DNA from: Phycicoccus jejuensis
GTDB taxonomy: Bacteria; Actinomycetota; Actinomycetes; Actinomycetales; Dermatophilaceae
Direction: 5' to 3'
Assembly: GCF_000720925.1 (NCBI RefSeq)
Contig: NZ_JOEE01000001.1
Span: 1 to 64,000, forward strand
DNA length: 64,000 nt
Part shown: piece after piece, positions 1 through 9,748 of the stretch
How positions within the stretch are numbered: the first letter of the stretch is position 1
Layout of the letters: each line of letters opens with the position of its first letter
Made by a program: the position numbers and the translations under genes
The notes under the pieces: generated by a model
What the model was told of the DNA's origin: nothing
Databases searched by the model: none
The model's input: only the letters and a program-made list of their open reading frames with translations

Positions 1-3000
1 CGTGCGGGTCGTCGGCGACGAGGTCAACTCCGCGCCGACCCTGCGGCCCGGTGGCGCCCAGCTCACCCAGCGGCGCTACCCGGTCATCGCGGGCAAGCGC
101 CTGTCGGTGCCGGTCCTCGCCGACTGGCGCGACCCCGAGAACGACACGCTCGCCGCGCGGGCCGACGTCGAGGGGGCGGTCGTCGACGGCGGCGGCCGCG
201 TCACCGTCACCGCCCCGGGCGAGGAGGGCCGACAGCCCATCGGCTACGTCGTCAGCGACGGCCGCGGCGGTGAGACCCGGGGCAGCGTCAACGCCCGCGT
301 GCTCTCGACCACCGGCGACAGCACGTTTGTCGCCCCCCGCACCCAGCCGGATGCCGTGCGCGGCGTCGTGGGCAAGCCGCTGCAGGTCGAGCCGCTGGGC
401 AACGACATCGCCGGCGCCGACCCGGGGGAGCCGGACGCGTCGCTGCGGCTGCGCTCCGAGGTCCGGCCGCGTGACGGCGGCCGTCGAGACCACCGACGAC
501 TCGCAGTGGCTCCAGCCCTCGATCTACCAGGGCCGATGGGTCCGGCTCGAGGCCCGCGACCCCGCGCCCGCCGGCACCGAGGGGCGCCGCGGCACCATCC
601 GGTACACGGTCAGCGACGGCACGCAGCGCACGACCGGCCAGGTCGAGGTGCTCCAGCAGGGTCCGCTCGCCGACTCCCTCCCCCTCGTCGAGGACGACAA
701 GGCGACCGTGCGCGAGGGCGACAGCGTGAGCATCCCGGTGCTGGACAACGACACGATGGCCGACGGCATCCCGCTGCGCCTGGACCCCGGCTCGGTCAAG
801 GTGGTCAGCAAGGGGGACGCCCAGCGCGCCTTCGCCTCCGGCAACGTCGTGCGCTACGTGCCCGAGGCCCGCGGCCTCCGTGCCCCCAAGTTCGTGACGA
901 TCGAGTACGCCGCCTACGCCGAGGGCAGCAAGGAACGCGCCCAGACCGCGCGGGTCCGGGTGCAGGTCAACCCTCTCCCGACCGCGCAGCAGGTCAACCA
1001 GGCCCCGGTCGCGCGCAGCTTCACGGCCACGGTCACTGCCGGCGACCCCCTGACGATGACCATCCCGACGTTCGGCGTCGACCCCGACGGCGACTCGGTG
1101 TCGGTCACCGGCGTGGTCGGCAGCGACGGCGGTCCGGTCGACCTGCGCCTCGGCCGCGTGGTCGGCACGGGTCCGACCACCATCCGGTACGAGGCCTTCC
1201 CGCTCGCCGCGGGTACCGAGGTCATCACCTACGAGGTGCGCGACCGCTTCGGCGCCACGAGCCGCGCGTTCGTGCGGGTCGGCGTCGTGCAGCCCGGCGA
1301 CCCGCAGCCCCCGGTGGCGGTGCCGGACGAGGTCTTCGCCGCGCCCGGCAAGACGGTGACCGTCAAGCCGCTCGTCAACGACCTCATCGCCCGCGGCGAC
1401 GTGGTCGACGTGCAGACCGAGGGCCTCAACCCCGCCGGCGAGCTGAAGAAGTGGACGGTCGACGCCGACCACACCGTCCGCACGAAGGTCCCCGAGGACA
1501 CCTCGTCCCTTCACCAGCTCGTCTACGGCATCAGCGACGGGCTCTTCGACCCCTCCCGCGCCACGGTGCTCGTGCGCCCGGTGGCCGGCTACACCAACCC
1601 GCCGGTGGCCAACGACGACGTCGCGGCGCCGAAGCCGGGGGAGACCTCGACGGTGGTCGACGCGCTGGCCAACGACACCGACGTCGACTCCGACCCCGCC
1701 ACGCTGCGGGTCAAGGAGGTCCTCTCCCCGGACGCGCAGGTCACGCCCGACGGTCGGGTCAGCGTCAAGATCCTCGACCACGCCTACTCGGTGCCGTACG
1801 TCATCGTCGACGAGGACGACGAGGAGGCGATGGCGCTCATCCACGTGCCGACCGGCGCCAACGGGCAGCCGTTCGTCGTGGCCGGCTCGCTCATCACGAT
1901 GGACCCCGACTCGTCCAAGACGGTCAACCTGGGCGACCACGTGCGCTCCCCGCGCGGTCGGGTGGTGTCGGTGACGACGGCCTCGACGGTCTCGGCCTCG
2001 CCGGCGGAGAACCTCTCGGTCAGCCTGGGCGACAACCGGACCCTGCAGCTGACCTCCTCCAACGGGTATGTCGGTCCGGCGGCGGTGATGCTGGAGGTGA
2101 CCGACCAGAGCGCGGTGGGCCAGAAGGACTTCGGCACGGCGTACGTGTCGGTGCCGGTGCAGGTCGGTCCGTTGGTGCCGCTGCTGCGCTGCCCCGACGG
2201 GGCCGTCACGGTGACCGCGGGCGGCCTGGACCGCACGGTCGACATCCCGACGGTCTGCCACGCCTGGCTCCCGGTCGGCATGACGTTCGACGACATCGAC
2301 TACGAGGCCCGCTGGCAGACCGAGGCCGACGCCGACCTCGAGGTCGACGGCCAGGGCAACCGCCGCCTCACCCTCCACGCCGACGCCGACGCCCAGACCT
2401 CCACCGGCAAGGTCGAGATCTCCTCGCGCGGGATGACGCAGCCGTCGACCCTCACCGTCCGGGTCGTCGGCGCCGACGCCCAGGGCCCGGCCCGGCTGCG
2501 CCCCATCTCGGTCTCCGGGCTCGAGGAGGGGCAGTCGCGCACCGTCGACGTCTCCGGCTACCTCGACTCGCCGCTCTTCGCCCCGACCTGCGCGATCGTC
2601 AGCGCCACCGTCGAGTCGGGCTCGGGCATCACCGCCTCCTCCGACGGCTGCTCCCTCACGCTCACCGCCGGCGACCGGCCCTCGCCGACCGCGTCGATCG
2701 GCCTCGTCGTCACCGACGGCCCGCGCCGCGAGACCTCCGGCCGGGTCACCGTGACGATGCTCGGCCGGCCCGACCCGCCGCGCCAGGTGCAGGCCGTCGC
2801 CGACCGCGACGCCGGTGGGCAGGCGCGCGTCCGCTGGCTGCCGCCCACGTACGACGGCGGGTCGGTCGTCACCGGCTACGTCGTGCGCTGGAGCGGCGGC
2901 TCGTCGGGCGAGCAGACCTGCTCGGCGTCTCCGTGCACCATCCAGGGCCTGACCAACGGCCAGGACTACACCTTCACCGTCGCCGCGGTGAACGGCATCG

Positions 3001-4526
3001 GCGAGGGGGAGCCGTCGGCGCCCAGCGCGGCCGTGCGCCCCGACCGGCTGCCCGAGGCCGTGTCCGGCGTCCGGATGGTCTCGCGTGGCGACGGCACCCT
3101 GACCATCGCCTGGGACCAGCCGGTCAACGAGGGCAGCGCCCTGCGCAAGTACGTCGTCCGGCTCATCTCCTCGACCGGGCAGACCAAGACCCAGGACGTC
3201 GCCGCCGCGACCCGCCAGGCCACGGTGACCGGCCTGGACAACATGGCCGAGCAGGACGTGCAGGTGCAGGCGTGGAACGAGCTCGGCGCGGGCCAGTTCG
3301 GCCCGGCCGTGACGATGCAGTCCGCCGGCACGCCACCCGCGCTCCCGGCCCCGAAGATCACTGCCAGCGGCCCCGGCCCGGCCCAGGACTCGGCGACGCT
3401 CACCATCTCGTGGGAGCAGGGCAGCCCCAACGGCCCGCCGACGACCGGCTACACCCTCTACCAGCAGGTCGGTGGGGGCGGCTGGACCGCCGTCGAGACC
3501 CTCGCCCCGGACCGCCGCACCACGAAGGTCGTCGTCCCCTACGACGGTCGCGACTACCGCTACACGGTGACGCTGACCAACGGCGCCGACCTCGAGGGGC
3601 CCAGGACGAACTCGTCGTCCTTCACCTCCAACGGCGTCCCGTCCGACCCGTCTCTCACCGCGTCGACCCCCGCCGCCGACCGGAAGATCCGCGTGACCGT
3701 CACCGTCGGGCAGCCGCGGGCGGCGTCCTTCTCGGTCATCCGGTGGTCGGCCAACGGCGCCTCGGGCACCCACCAGTGCGGGTGCGCGCCCGGCTCGCAG
3801 GTGACCTTCGACATCGGCCCGCTCGACACGAGCCCGACCCAGGCGTACAACGTGGCCGTCCGCACCGAGAACTCGGCCGGCGCCTCCTCGAACCCCGCGG
3901 CGACCAACGCGACCCCCTACGGCCCGACGCTCTCGCCCTCCGGTCTCGACGGGCGCAACGACGGCACGACCGGCGCGACCTGGACCTGGAACCTGCCGAC
4001 CAACGGCCGCCCGATCGACGAGGTGCGGCTCTCCGGCGCCGACACCGGCACCTTCGGCGGCAACAAGACGCAGCACTCGATCAGCAAGGGCCCGGGCACC
4101 TACACGCTGACCGTCGAGGCGCACTCCGACGCCGGATGGTCCGACCCCGTCTCGCGCCAGGTCACCGTCCCGGCCCCGCCGCCGCCGGACCCGTCGGTCT
4201 ACAACGTCCGCAAGACCCCGGGGTACATCCCCCCGAACGCCACCGGCAGCTGCACGACGAAGGCGTGCCCCCGCGTCTCGTTCGACGTCAAGGACTTCCC
4301 GGGCGGTGGCGGCGGGTGGGACGTGTACTTCATCAGCCGGGCCTCGCCGTCGCCCGGGTTCCACTCGAGCACGCCGTTCAACGTCAGTGGCGACGGCACC
4401 GGCTCGAGCACGAACCGCTCCAACTGGAGCTCGCAGGGCTATGTCCTCGACGACGGCAACGGACCCGTCATCGTGCGACTCTGCCGGGGCGGCACGTGCC
4501 ACGAGTCAGCGCCCACCCCGTGGTGA
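1..4526 (+). CDS. Giant Ig-like/FN3-repeat surface protein, 5' partial, frameshifted
   Basis: The gene enters from outside the window, so its N-terminus is unseen. The coding frame uses codons starting at position 2 up to about 460 and then continues one base later (codons starting at multiples of 3) to the TGA at 4524-4526. Both halves read as the same kind of protein, which points to a +1 base near 463. Visible repeats of the bacterial Ig/cadherin-like type start near 996 (NQAPVA), 1300 (QPPVAVPDE) and 1597 (NPPVANDD, followed by ANDTDVDSD). From about 2770 there are three or four fibronectin type III modules (DPPRQVQAV, GYVVRWSG, NGQDYTFTVAAVN). There is no LPXTG motif or C-terminal membrane segment. 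It sits 40 bases before a MoxR ATPase gene, so an exported structural or adhesive role linked to that operon is likely. The exact function is unknown. Confidence 0.75.
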   Translation, partial: CGSSATRSTPRRPCGPVAPSSPSGATRSSRASACRCRSSPTGATPRTTRSPRGPTSRGRSSTAAAASPSPPRARRADSPSATSSATAAAVRPGAASTPACSRPPATARLSPPAPSRMPCAASWASRCRSSRWATTSPAPTRGSRTRRCGCAPRSGRVTAAVETTDDSQWLQPSIYQGRWVRLEARDPAPAGTEGRRGTIRYTVSDGTQRTTGQVEVLQQGPLADSLPLVEDDKATVREGDSVSIPVLDNDTMADGIPLRLDPGSVKVVSKGDAQRAFASGNVVRYVPEARGLRAPKFVTIEYAAYAEGSKERAQTARVRVQVNPLPTAQQVNQAPVARSFTATVTAGDPLTMTIPTFGVDPDGDSVSVTGVVGSDGGPVDLRLGRVVGTGPTTIRYEAFPLAAGTEVITYEVRDRFGATSRAFVRVGVVQPGDPQPPVAVPDEVFAAPGKTVTVKPLVNDLIARGDVVDVQTEGLNPAGELKKWTVDADHTVRTKVPEDTSSLHQLVYGISDGLFDPSRATVLVRPVAGYTNPPVANDDVAAPKPGETSTVVDALANDTDVDSDPATLRVKEVLSPDAQVTPDGRVSVKILDHAYSVPYVIVDEDDEEAMALIHVPTGANGQPFVVAGSLITMDPDSSKTVNLGDHVRSPRGRVVSVTTASTVSASPAENLSVSLGDNRTLQLTSSNGYVGPAAVMLEVTDQSAVGQKDFGTAYVSVPVQVGPLVPLLRCPDGAVTVTAGGLDRTVDIPTVCHAWLPVGMTFDDIDYEARWQTEADADLEVDGQGNRRLTLHADADAQTSTGKVEISSRGMTQPSTLTVRVVGADAQGPARLRPISVSGLEEGQSRTVDVSGYLDSPLFAPTCAIVSATVESGSGITASSDGCSLTLTAGDRPSPTASIGLVVTDGPRRETSGRVTVTMLGRPDPPRQVQAVADRDAGGQARVRWLPPTYDGGSVVTGYVVRWSGGSSGEQTCSASPCTIQGLTNGQDYTFTVAAVNGIGEGEPSAPSAAVRPDRLPEAVSGVRMVSRGDGTLTIAWDQPVNEGSALRKYVVRLISSTGQTKTQDVAAATRQATVTGLDNMAEQDVQVQAWNELGAGQFGPAVTMQSAGTPPALPAPKITASGPGPAQDSATLTISWEQGSPNGPPTTGYTLYQQVGGGGWTAVETLAPDRRTTKVVVPYDGRDYRYTVTLTNGADLEGPRTNSSSFTSNGVPSDPSLTASTPAADRKIRVTVTVGQPRAASFSVIRWSANGASGTHQCGCAPGSQVTFDIGPLDTSPTQAYNVAVRTENSAGASSNPAATNATPYGPTLSPSGLDGRNDGTTGATWTWNLPTNGRPIDEVRLSGADTGTFGGNKTQHSISKGPGTYTLTVEAHSDAGWSDPVSRQVTVPAPPPPDPSVYNVRKTPGYIPPNATGSCTTKACPRVSFDVKDFPGGGGGWDVYFISRASPSPGFHSSTPFNVSGDGTGSSTNRSNWSSQGYVLDDGNGPVIVRLCRGGTCHESAPTPW

Positions 4527-4566
4527 GCCCCCCCATCCCCCGTTCCGTCGAAAGGACACCCTCCGC

Positions 4567-5538
4567 ATGACCGTCACCACCGACCAGGCCGCCTGGTTCT
4601 CGCAGACCTTCGGCGCCATGGTCGCCAACGTCGACAAGGCGGTGCTCGGCAAGGAGCACGTCATCCGTCTCGCGCTGACCTGCATGCTCTCCGAGGGCCA
4701 CCTCCTGCTCGAGGACTTCCCCGGCACGGGCAAGACGCAGCTCGCGCGGGCGATGGCGGGCACGGTCAAGGGGACGAACTCGCGCATCCAGTTCACGCCG
4801 GACCTGCTGCCGAGCGACGTCACCGGCGTGACGATCTACGACCCCAACAGCAAGGTCTTCGAGTTCCACGAGGGCCCCATCTTCGCGACGATCGTCCTCG
4901 CCGACGAGATCAACCGCGCCTCGCCGAAGACCCAGTCGGCGCTCCTCGAGGTGATGGAGGAGGGCCACGTCACCGTCGACAAGACGCGCCACTCGGTCGG
5001 CGAGCCGTTCATGGTCATCGCGACCCAGAACCCCATCGAGCAGGCCGGTACCTACCGCCTCCCCGAGGCGCAGCTCGACCGCTTCCTCATGAAGACGACA
5101 CTCGGCTACCCCGACCACGACGCCACCGTCCGGGTCCTGCGTGACGCCGCCACGCGTGACCGCACGCGCTCGCTCGAGCCGGTCGTCACCGCCCAGGTGG
5201 TCAGCGACATGGCCGAGCTCGCCGACGGGGTGCACGTCGACGACGCGATCCTCGACTACGTGTCGCGGCTGGCCGAGGAGACCCGTCGCCACGTGAGCAT
5301 CCGCCTGGGCCTGTCGGTCCGTGGCTGCCTCGCCTTCGTCCGCTGCGCCAAGACGTGGGCGATCAGCCAGGGCCGCGACCACGTCGTGCCCGACGACGTC
5401 AAGCTCCTCGCGCAGCCGGTGCTCAACCACCGCCTCCTCGTGACCGCCGAGGCGCAGTTCGCCGGCATCACCGTCGAGCAGGTCATCGACCAGATCCTCG
5501 CCGAGGTGGCGCCGCCCACGGAGCGCGTCCCCGCATGA
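4567..5538 (+). CDS. MoxR-family AAA+ ATPase
   Basis: The 323-residue protein has the MoxR layout: Walker A EDFPGTGKTQLA, Walker B and following helix IVLADEINRASPKTQ, sensor 1 ATQNPIEQAGTY, and a C-terminal lid domain. MoxR ATPases act as chaperone-like factors that mature or activate partner proteins, often VWA or DUF58 proteins. The ATG at 4567 is preceded by AAAGGA at 4551-4556. The next gene is DUF58, the classical partner, and then a transglutaminase-fold membrane protein, as in many actinobacterial MoxR operons. The preceding giant Ig/FN3 gene is only 40 bases away and is probably co-transcribed, which makes it a candidate client. The assignment to family is firm; the client is inferred. 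Confidence 0.95.
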   Translation: MTVTTDQAAWFSQTFGAMVANVDKAVLGKEHVIRLALTCMLSEGHLLLEDFPGTGKTQLARAMAGTVKGTNSRIQFTPDLLPSDVTGVTIYDPNSKVFEFHEGPIFATIVLADEINRASPKTQSALLEVMEEGHVTVDKTRHSVGEPFMVIATQNPIEQAGTYRLPEAQLDRFLMKTTLGYPDHDATVRVLRDAATRDRTRSLEPVVTAQVVSDMAELADGVHVDDAILDYVSRLAEETRRHVSIRLGLSVRGCLAFVRCAKTWAISQGRDHVVPDDVKLLAQPVLNHRLLVTAEAQFAGITVEQVIDQILAEVAPPTERVPA

Positions 5539-5599
5539 GAGGCGCCCCACGAAGTTCTTCCCCCGCTTCGCTCCTCCAGATACTTCGCGAGGACCCCGC

Positions 5600-7186
5600 A
5601 TGAGCGACCCCACCGGGCTGCCCGAGGACGCCGAGTCGACGGTCCGTCGCTCGGACCTCACGCCTCCCCCCGCGCCGCGCGGCGCCGGGGGCGGTGCCGC
5701 ACGCCCGGTGGACGACGCCGCGGAGGGGGCCACCTCGCGCTCCGCCCGGCGACCCTCCGGCAGGTCCAGGCGACCCCGCGCCGGCCGCCGCCTCGCGCTG
5801 CCCCGCCTGCGCACCACCGGCCCCGGCCGGGACGACGCCGGCCGCTCGCGCCCCGCGGCGCGCGCGGCCACCCGCACGCAGACGAGGGCCGACGGCAGCA
5901 CCCGGACCGTCACGCTGCCCCGCGTCCAGGTGCCGAGCGCCCTCACCGACACCGGCGCGCGCATCCTCGTCCTCACCGGGGAGCGCATCAAGCCGATCGC
6001 CGACCAGACCCGCCGCGTCTGGCACCCCGTCGTCGAGGTGCTGCGCTGGGTCTCGCCGCTCGGCTGGACGGTGCTCGTCGTCGGCCTGCTCGCCTGGTGG
6101 ATGACGGCGCGGTTCGCCTGGGCGGAGCTCGGGATGGTCGCCGCCGCGTGCCTCGTCCTCGTCATCGCCTGCGTGCTGCTGGCGCTCGACCGCGCGAAGG
6201 TCCGCATCCGCGCCGACGTCGAGCCGGCCCGCGTCACCGTCGGCGATCCCGCGACCGGTCGCATCGCCGTCACCAACACCTCGAAGCGGGGGATGCTCCC
6301 GCTGCTCGTCGAGCTGCCGGTCGGCCGCACCGCCGCGCGCTTCACGTTGCCGGCCCTGTCCGCCGGGCGCACCCACGAGGAGCTCTTCGTCGTCCCGACC
6401 TCGCGCCGCGGCGTCGTGCCCGTCGGCCCGGCGACCACCGTCCACGGCGACCCGTTCGGGCTCGTGCGCCGCACCGTGCAGTGGACCGAGCGCTCCGAGC
6501 TCTACGTCCACCCGCGGACGATCTCGCTCGACAACCTCGGCGCGGGCCTGCTGCGCGACCTCGAGGGCGAGGTGACGCCCGACCTGTCGATGTCCGACCT
6601 CGCCTTCCACGCGCTGCGCGAGTACCAGGCCGGTGACGACCGCCGCTACGTGCACTGGCGCTCCTCCGCCAAGCACGGCCGCCTCCTCGTGCGGCAGTTC
6701 CTCGACACCCGCCGCAGCCACCTCGCGATCGTCGTCGACACGACGCCGGAGGTGTACACGAACGACGAGGACGACGTCGAGCTCGCGATCTCGTGCGCCG
6801 CGTCGTTGGCGCTGCGCTCCATCCTCGACGAGCAGGACACGACCGTCGTCTGCCACGGCGAGACCGCGTCCCGCACGACCGCTCCGCTGACCCTCGACGC
6901 GCTGGCCCGCGCCGAGGTCGGCCCCCTCGACCTCTACGGCTCGGTGGGGCAGGCCGCCGCCCTCGCACCGGACGCGAGCATCGCGGTGCTCGTCACCGGG
7001 GTCGAGCGGCCCTTCATCCAGGTGCAGCGGACCCTCGACCAGTTCGAGCCGGAGGTCGTCAAGGTCGCGCTCGTCGTCGACCCCGACGTGCCCGTGGGCG
7101 TCCGTCGCCTCGGGTCCATCGTCATCCTCCACGTCCGTGAGCTGACCGACGTCCGCCGTGTCCTCTTCTCCGGAGCGCTCGCATGA
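5600..7186 (+). CDS. DUF58 domain protein with N-terminal membrane anchor
   Basis: The 528-residue protein starts with about 130 residues of basic, low-complexity sequence, then has two adjacent membrane spans at about residues 153-196. A beta-rich region follows, and then the DUF58 signature near residues 341-360 (REYQAGDD, then RYVHWRSSAK). DUF58 proteins have a von Willebrand factor A-like fold and travel with MoxR ATPases. The biochemical role is not established. The stop codon overlaps the start of the next gene in an ATGA arrangement, so the two are translationally coupled. A weak GAGGA lies about 7 bases before the ATG. The unusually long basic N-terminus could be partly non-coding if a later start is used, but no better ribosome site is visible. 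Confidence 0.9.
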   Translation: MSDPTGLPEDAESTVRRSDLTPPPAPRGAGGGAARPVDDAAEGATSRSARRPSGRSRRPRAGRRLALPRLRTTGPGRDDAGRSRPAARAATRTQTRADGSTRTVTLPRVQVPSALTDTGARILVLTGERIKPIADQTRRVWHPVVEVLRWVSPLGWTVLVVGLLAWWMTARFAWAELGMVAAACLVLVIACVLLALDRAKVRIRADVEPARVTVGDPATGRIAVTNTSKRGMLPLLVELPVGRTAARFTLPALSAGRTHEELFVVPTSRRGVVPVGPATTVHGDPFGLVRRTVQWTERSELYVHPRTISLDNLGAGLLRDLEGEVTPDLSMSDLAFHALREYQAGDDRRYVHWRSSAKHGRLLVRQFLDTRRSHLAIVVDTTPEVYTNDEDDVELAISCAASLALRSILDEQDTTVVCHGETASRTTAPLTLDALARAEVGPLDLYGSVGQAAALAPDASIAVLVTGVERPFIQVQRTLDQFEPEVVKVALVVDPDVPVGVRRLGSIVILHVRELTDVRRVLFSGALA

Positions 7187-9726
7187 CCGACCAGCCGTCC
7201 ACCGATGGCGCCGGCCGCACCGGCCGGCAGCCCAGCCTGGCGACCGCCCTGCGCGGCGGCGAGAAGCGGCGCCCCCGCCGCCGCGCCGCCGACGCACCGT
7301 CGGTGTGGCGCAGCCTCGTCCCCGGGCGCGACGCGTCGGTCGACCTCGCCTTCGCGCTCGTCCTCGGCAGCATCGCCCTGCTCGGGATGCGCACCGGATT
7401 CCTCGGCGTCGAGTGGGTCGTCGCCGCGTGGTCCGGGCTCGTCCTCGGCCTCGTCGTCGGGCACGTCGCCGGCACGCTGCGCTGGATGGCGCTGACGACC
7501 TTCGCCGTCCTCGTCGCGATCTACTTCCTCCTCGGCGGGCCGCTCGCGGTGCGCGACAACCTCCTCGCCGGGTTCGTCCCGACCGGGCAGACCTTCGTCG
7601 ACCTCGCGACCTGGGCGGTCACCGGCTGGAAGAAGTGGCTGACGCTGCTGCCGCCCGTCGACGCCCGCGGGCCGGTCCTCGCGCTGCCGTGGCTCGCCGG
7701 CCTCCTCGGCGGCGCGACGACCCTCGGGTTCGCGCGCCGCTGGGCCAACGTGCCGCTCACCGCGGTGGCACCGCTGGCCCTGCTCGCCGGCTCGATCGCC
7801 CTCGGGACGACGCAGCCCGCGGCCCTGCTCGTCCAGGGCGTCGGCTTCGCGGCGGTGCTCGTCGCGTGGCTCGTCGTCCGCGCGCACCGCACCCGCCCGC
7901 CGGTCCAGAACGGGGCCGGACGCGGGGTGCGCTTCGCGACCGCCGGCGTCCTCGCGGTGGTCGCCCTCGTCGCCGGGGCCTTCGCCGGCCCGCTGCTGCC
8001 CGGCACCTCGGCCGCCGCCACCCGCGAGGTCGTGCGCGAGCGGCTCGTGCCGCCGTTCGACGTCTCGCAGTTCGCGAGCCCCCTGCCCGGGTACCGGCAG
8101 TACACCGAGCCCAACGACGCGAAGCTCTACGACCAGGTCGTCCTGCGGGTCACCGGGCTGCCGGCCGGCACGCCCGTCCGCTTCGCCACCCTCGACCGGT
8201 ACGACGGCCTCGTCTGGGGTGCGGCCGACCGCACCGCGGACGGCACGCCCTTCCAGCAGGTCGGCTCCCGCATCGCCCCGACCGGGGCCGAGGGGCGCGA
8301 GGTCGACGTCGACGTCACGGTGCCCGACGGCGGCTACCGCTCGGTCTGGCTGCCGACCGTCGGCGACCCGACCCGCATCCAGTTCGAGGGGCCGCGGGCC
8401 ACCGACCTCGCCGACGCCCTCTGGCTCAACACCGCCACCGACACCGCGGTCGTGCCGGCCGGCCTCCTCGGCGGCGACTCCTACCGGATGACGGCCCTCG
8501 TGCCGCCGACCCCCGCGACGACCCTGCCCGAGGACCTCGACGTCCGCACCGGCGCCTCGAGCGTCGTCGACACCGACTTCCTCGACGCGAAGATCGACGC
8601 GCTGACCAGCCGCGCCGAGGGTGGCCCGTGGTCGAAGCTGCGCGCCTTCGCGACGGCGATGCGCACCGAGGGCACGTACACCGACGGCGGCACCCCGAAC
8701 AGCTTCGAGAAGGTCTACCTGCCCGGGCACGCGGTCTCGCGGCTCACCCGGTTCGCCGGCTCGAGCAAGCTCGCGGGCAACGACGAGCAGTACGCCGCGA
8801 CGCTGGCGCTCGTCGGCCAGCGGCTCGGCATCCCCAGCCGCGTCGTCATGGGCGGCATCCCGCAGGCGGGCGGCGAGGTCCGTGGCAAGGACGTCCACGC
8901 CTGGGTCGAGGTCCAGCTCGACGACGGCACGTGGTTCCCGATGGACTACCGGTCCTTCGTGCCGAGCCGCGACAAGACGCCGAGCGAGCAGCAGCTGAAG
9001 ACCGAGGAGCAGAAGGTCGGCGCCCAGGTGCCGCCTCCGGCCGGGGTCAGCCCGCCGTCGGTGCTCCAGGGTCCGGACCAGGCGCAGAACGCCACTGACG
9101 TCACCAAGCGCAAGAAGAACCCCTTCGACGTCACCGCCTGGCCGCTGTGGCTGCAGGTCCTCGCCGGGGTCGCGGCGCTGCTGCTCCTCGTCGCCCTCTA
9201 CGTCGTGGTGCTGCGCCTGCTCAAGGCGCGGCGCCGGCGCCGGCACGCCTCGCTCGGGCCGGTGCCCGGCCGGGCCGCGTGGGTGTGGCGCGACCTCGTC
9301 GCCGAGTCACGGTCCCTCGGGGTCGCCGTGCCGCGCGGGGTGACCCGCCGCGAGCAGGCGCACGGCATCGACGCGGCGGTCGCGCTGCGCTCGGTGCCCG
9401 AGGCGGAGCCGGGGGAGGCGGCCGCGTACGCCACCGCGCCGGAGGGTGCGGTGGCGGTGAGCGAGGTCGCGGCGTCCGTCGACGCCGTCGTCTTCGGGCC
9501 CGGTGACGGTGACCCGGAGGCCACGGCGGCCCTGCACGCCCAGGCCGAGGCCGCGCGGACGACGATGCGCGCCGGCGTGAGCCGCTGGGCGCGGCTGCGC
9601 TCCGACGCCGACCCCCGTCCCCTGTGGGTGCAGCGCGAGCGCACCGGCCCGCGCGTGCGCTGGTGGCGGCGCCTTCGCCCGCCCTCGCTGCCCCGCCGCC
9701 GCGGTGAGGACCCCACCCCGGCCTGA
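7183..9726 (+). CDS. Transglutaminase-fold membrane protein lacking the catalytic Cys
   Basis: The 847-residue protein has about six N-terminal membrane spans (roughly residues 48-270), a large extracytoplasmic part with a transglutaminase-core fold (about 500-600), a single span at about 652-675, and a cytoplasmic tail. In the core, the segment that normally reads G-D-C-E-Q-F-A is GNDEQYA, so Asp534 sits where the nucleophilic Cys belongs. The His (DVHAWVEV, His572) and Asp (WFPMDY, Asp588) are kept. If the alignment is right, it is not a working transglutaminase or protease and may be a structural or binding module. It is the third gene of the MoxR-DUF58-transglutaminase set and overlaps DUF58 by 4 bases. 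The following hairpin at 9873-9911 probably ends the operon. Confidence 0.85.
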   Translation: MTDQPSTDGAGRTGRQPSLATALRGGEKRRPRRRAADAPSVWRSLVPGRDASVDLAFALVLGSIALLGMRTGFLGVEWVVAAWSGLVLGLVVGHVAGTLRWMALTTFAVLVAIYFLLGGPLAVRDNLLAGFVPTGQTFVDLATWAVTGWKKWLTLLPPVDARGPVLALPWLAGLLGGATTLGFARRWANVPLTAVAPLALLAGSIALGTTQPAALLVQGVGFAAVLVAWLVVRAHRTRPPVQNGAGRGVRFATAGVLAVVALVAGAFAGPLLPGTSAAATREVVRERLVPPFDVSQFASPLPGYRQYTEPNDAKLYDQVVLRVTGLPAGTPVRFATLDRYDGLVWGAADRTADGTPFQQVGSRIAPTGAEGREVDVDVTVPDGGYRSVWLPTVGDPTRIQFEGPRATDLADALWLNTATDTAVVPAGLLGGDSYRMTALVPPTPATTLPEDLDVRTGASSVVDTDFLDAKIDALTSRAEGGPWSKLRAFATAMRTEGTYTDGGTPNSFEKVYLPGHAVSRLTRFAGSSKLAGNDEQYAATLALVGQRLGIPSRVVMGGIPQAGGEVRGKDVHAWVEVQLDDGTWFPMDYRSFVPSRDKTPSEQQLKTEEQKVGAQVPPPAGVSPPSVLQGPDQAQNATDVTKRKKNPFDVTAWPLWLQVLAGVAALLLLVALYVVVLRLLKARRRRRHASLGPVPGRAAWVWRDLVAESRSLGVAVPRGVTRREQAHGIDAAVALRSVPEAEPGEAAAYATAPEGAVAVSEVAASVDAVVFGPGDGDPEATAALHAQAEAARTTMRAGVSRWARLRSDADPRPLWVQRERTGPRVRWWRRLRPPSLPRRRGEDPTPA

Positions 9727-9748
9727 CCCCCCTCACCCCATCCCCGGA

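Noticed and set aside
51..465. Reading the first 415 bases in the frame used downstream
   Set aside because: That translation is Ser/Arg/Ala low-complexity, while the other frame gives Ig-like sequence; so the frame changes near 463.
288..4502. Very long open frame on the minus strand across the Ig/FN3 gene
   Set aside because: It is Arg/Val/Gly-rich low-complexity sequence typical of antisense frames in GC-rich DNA, and the plus strand encodes clear domains.
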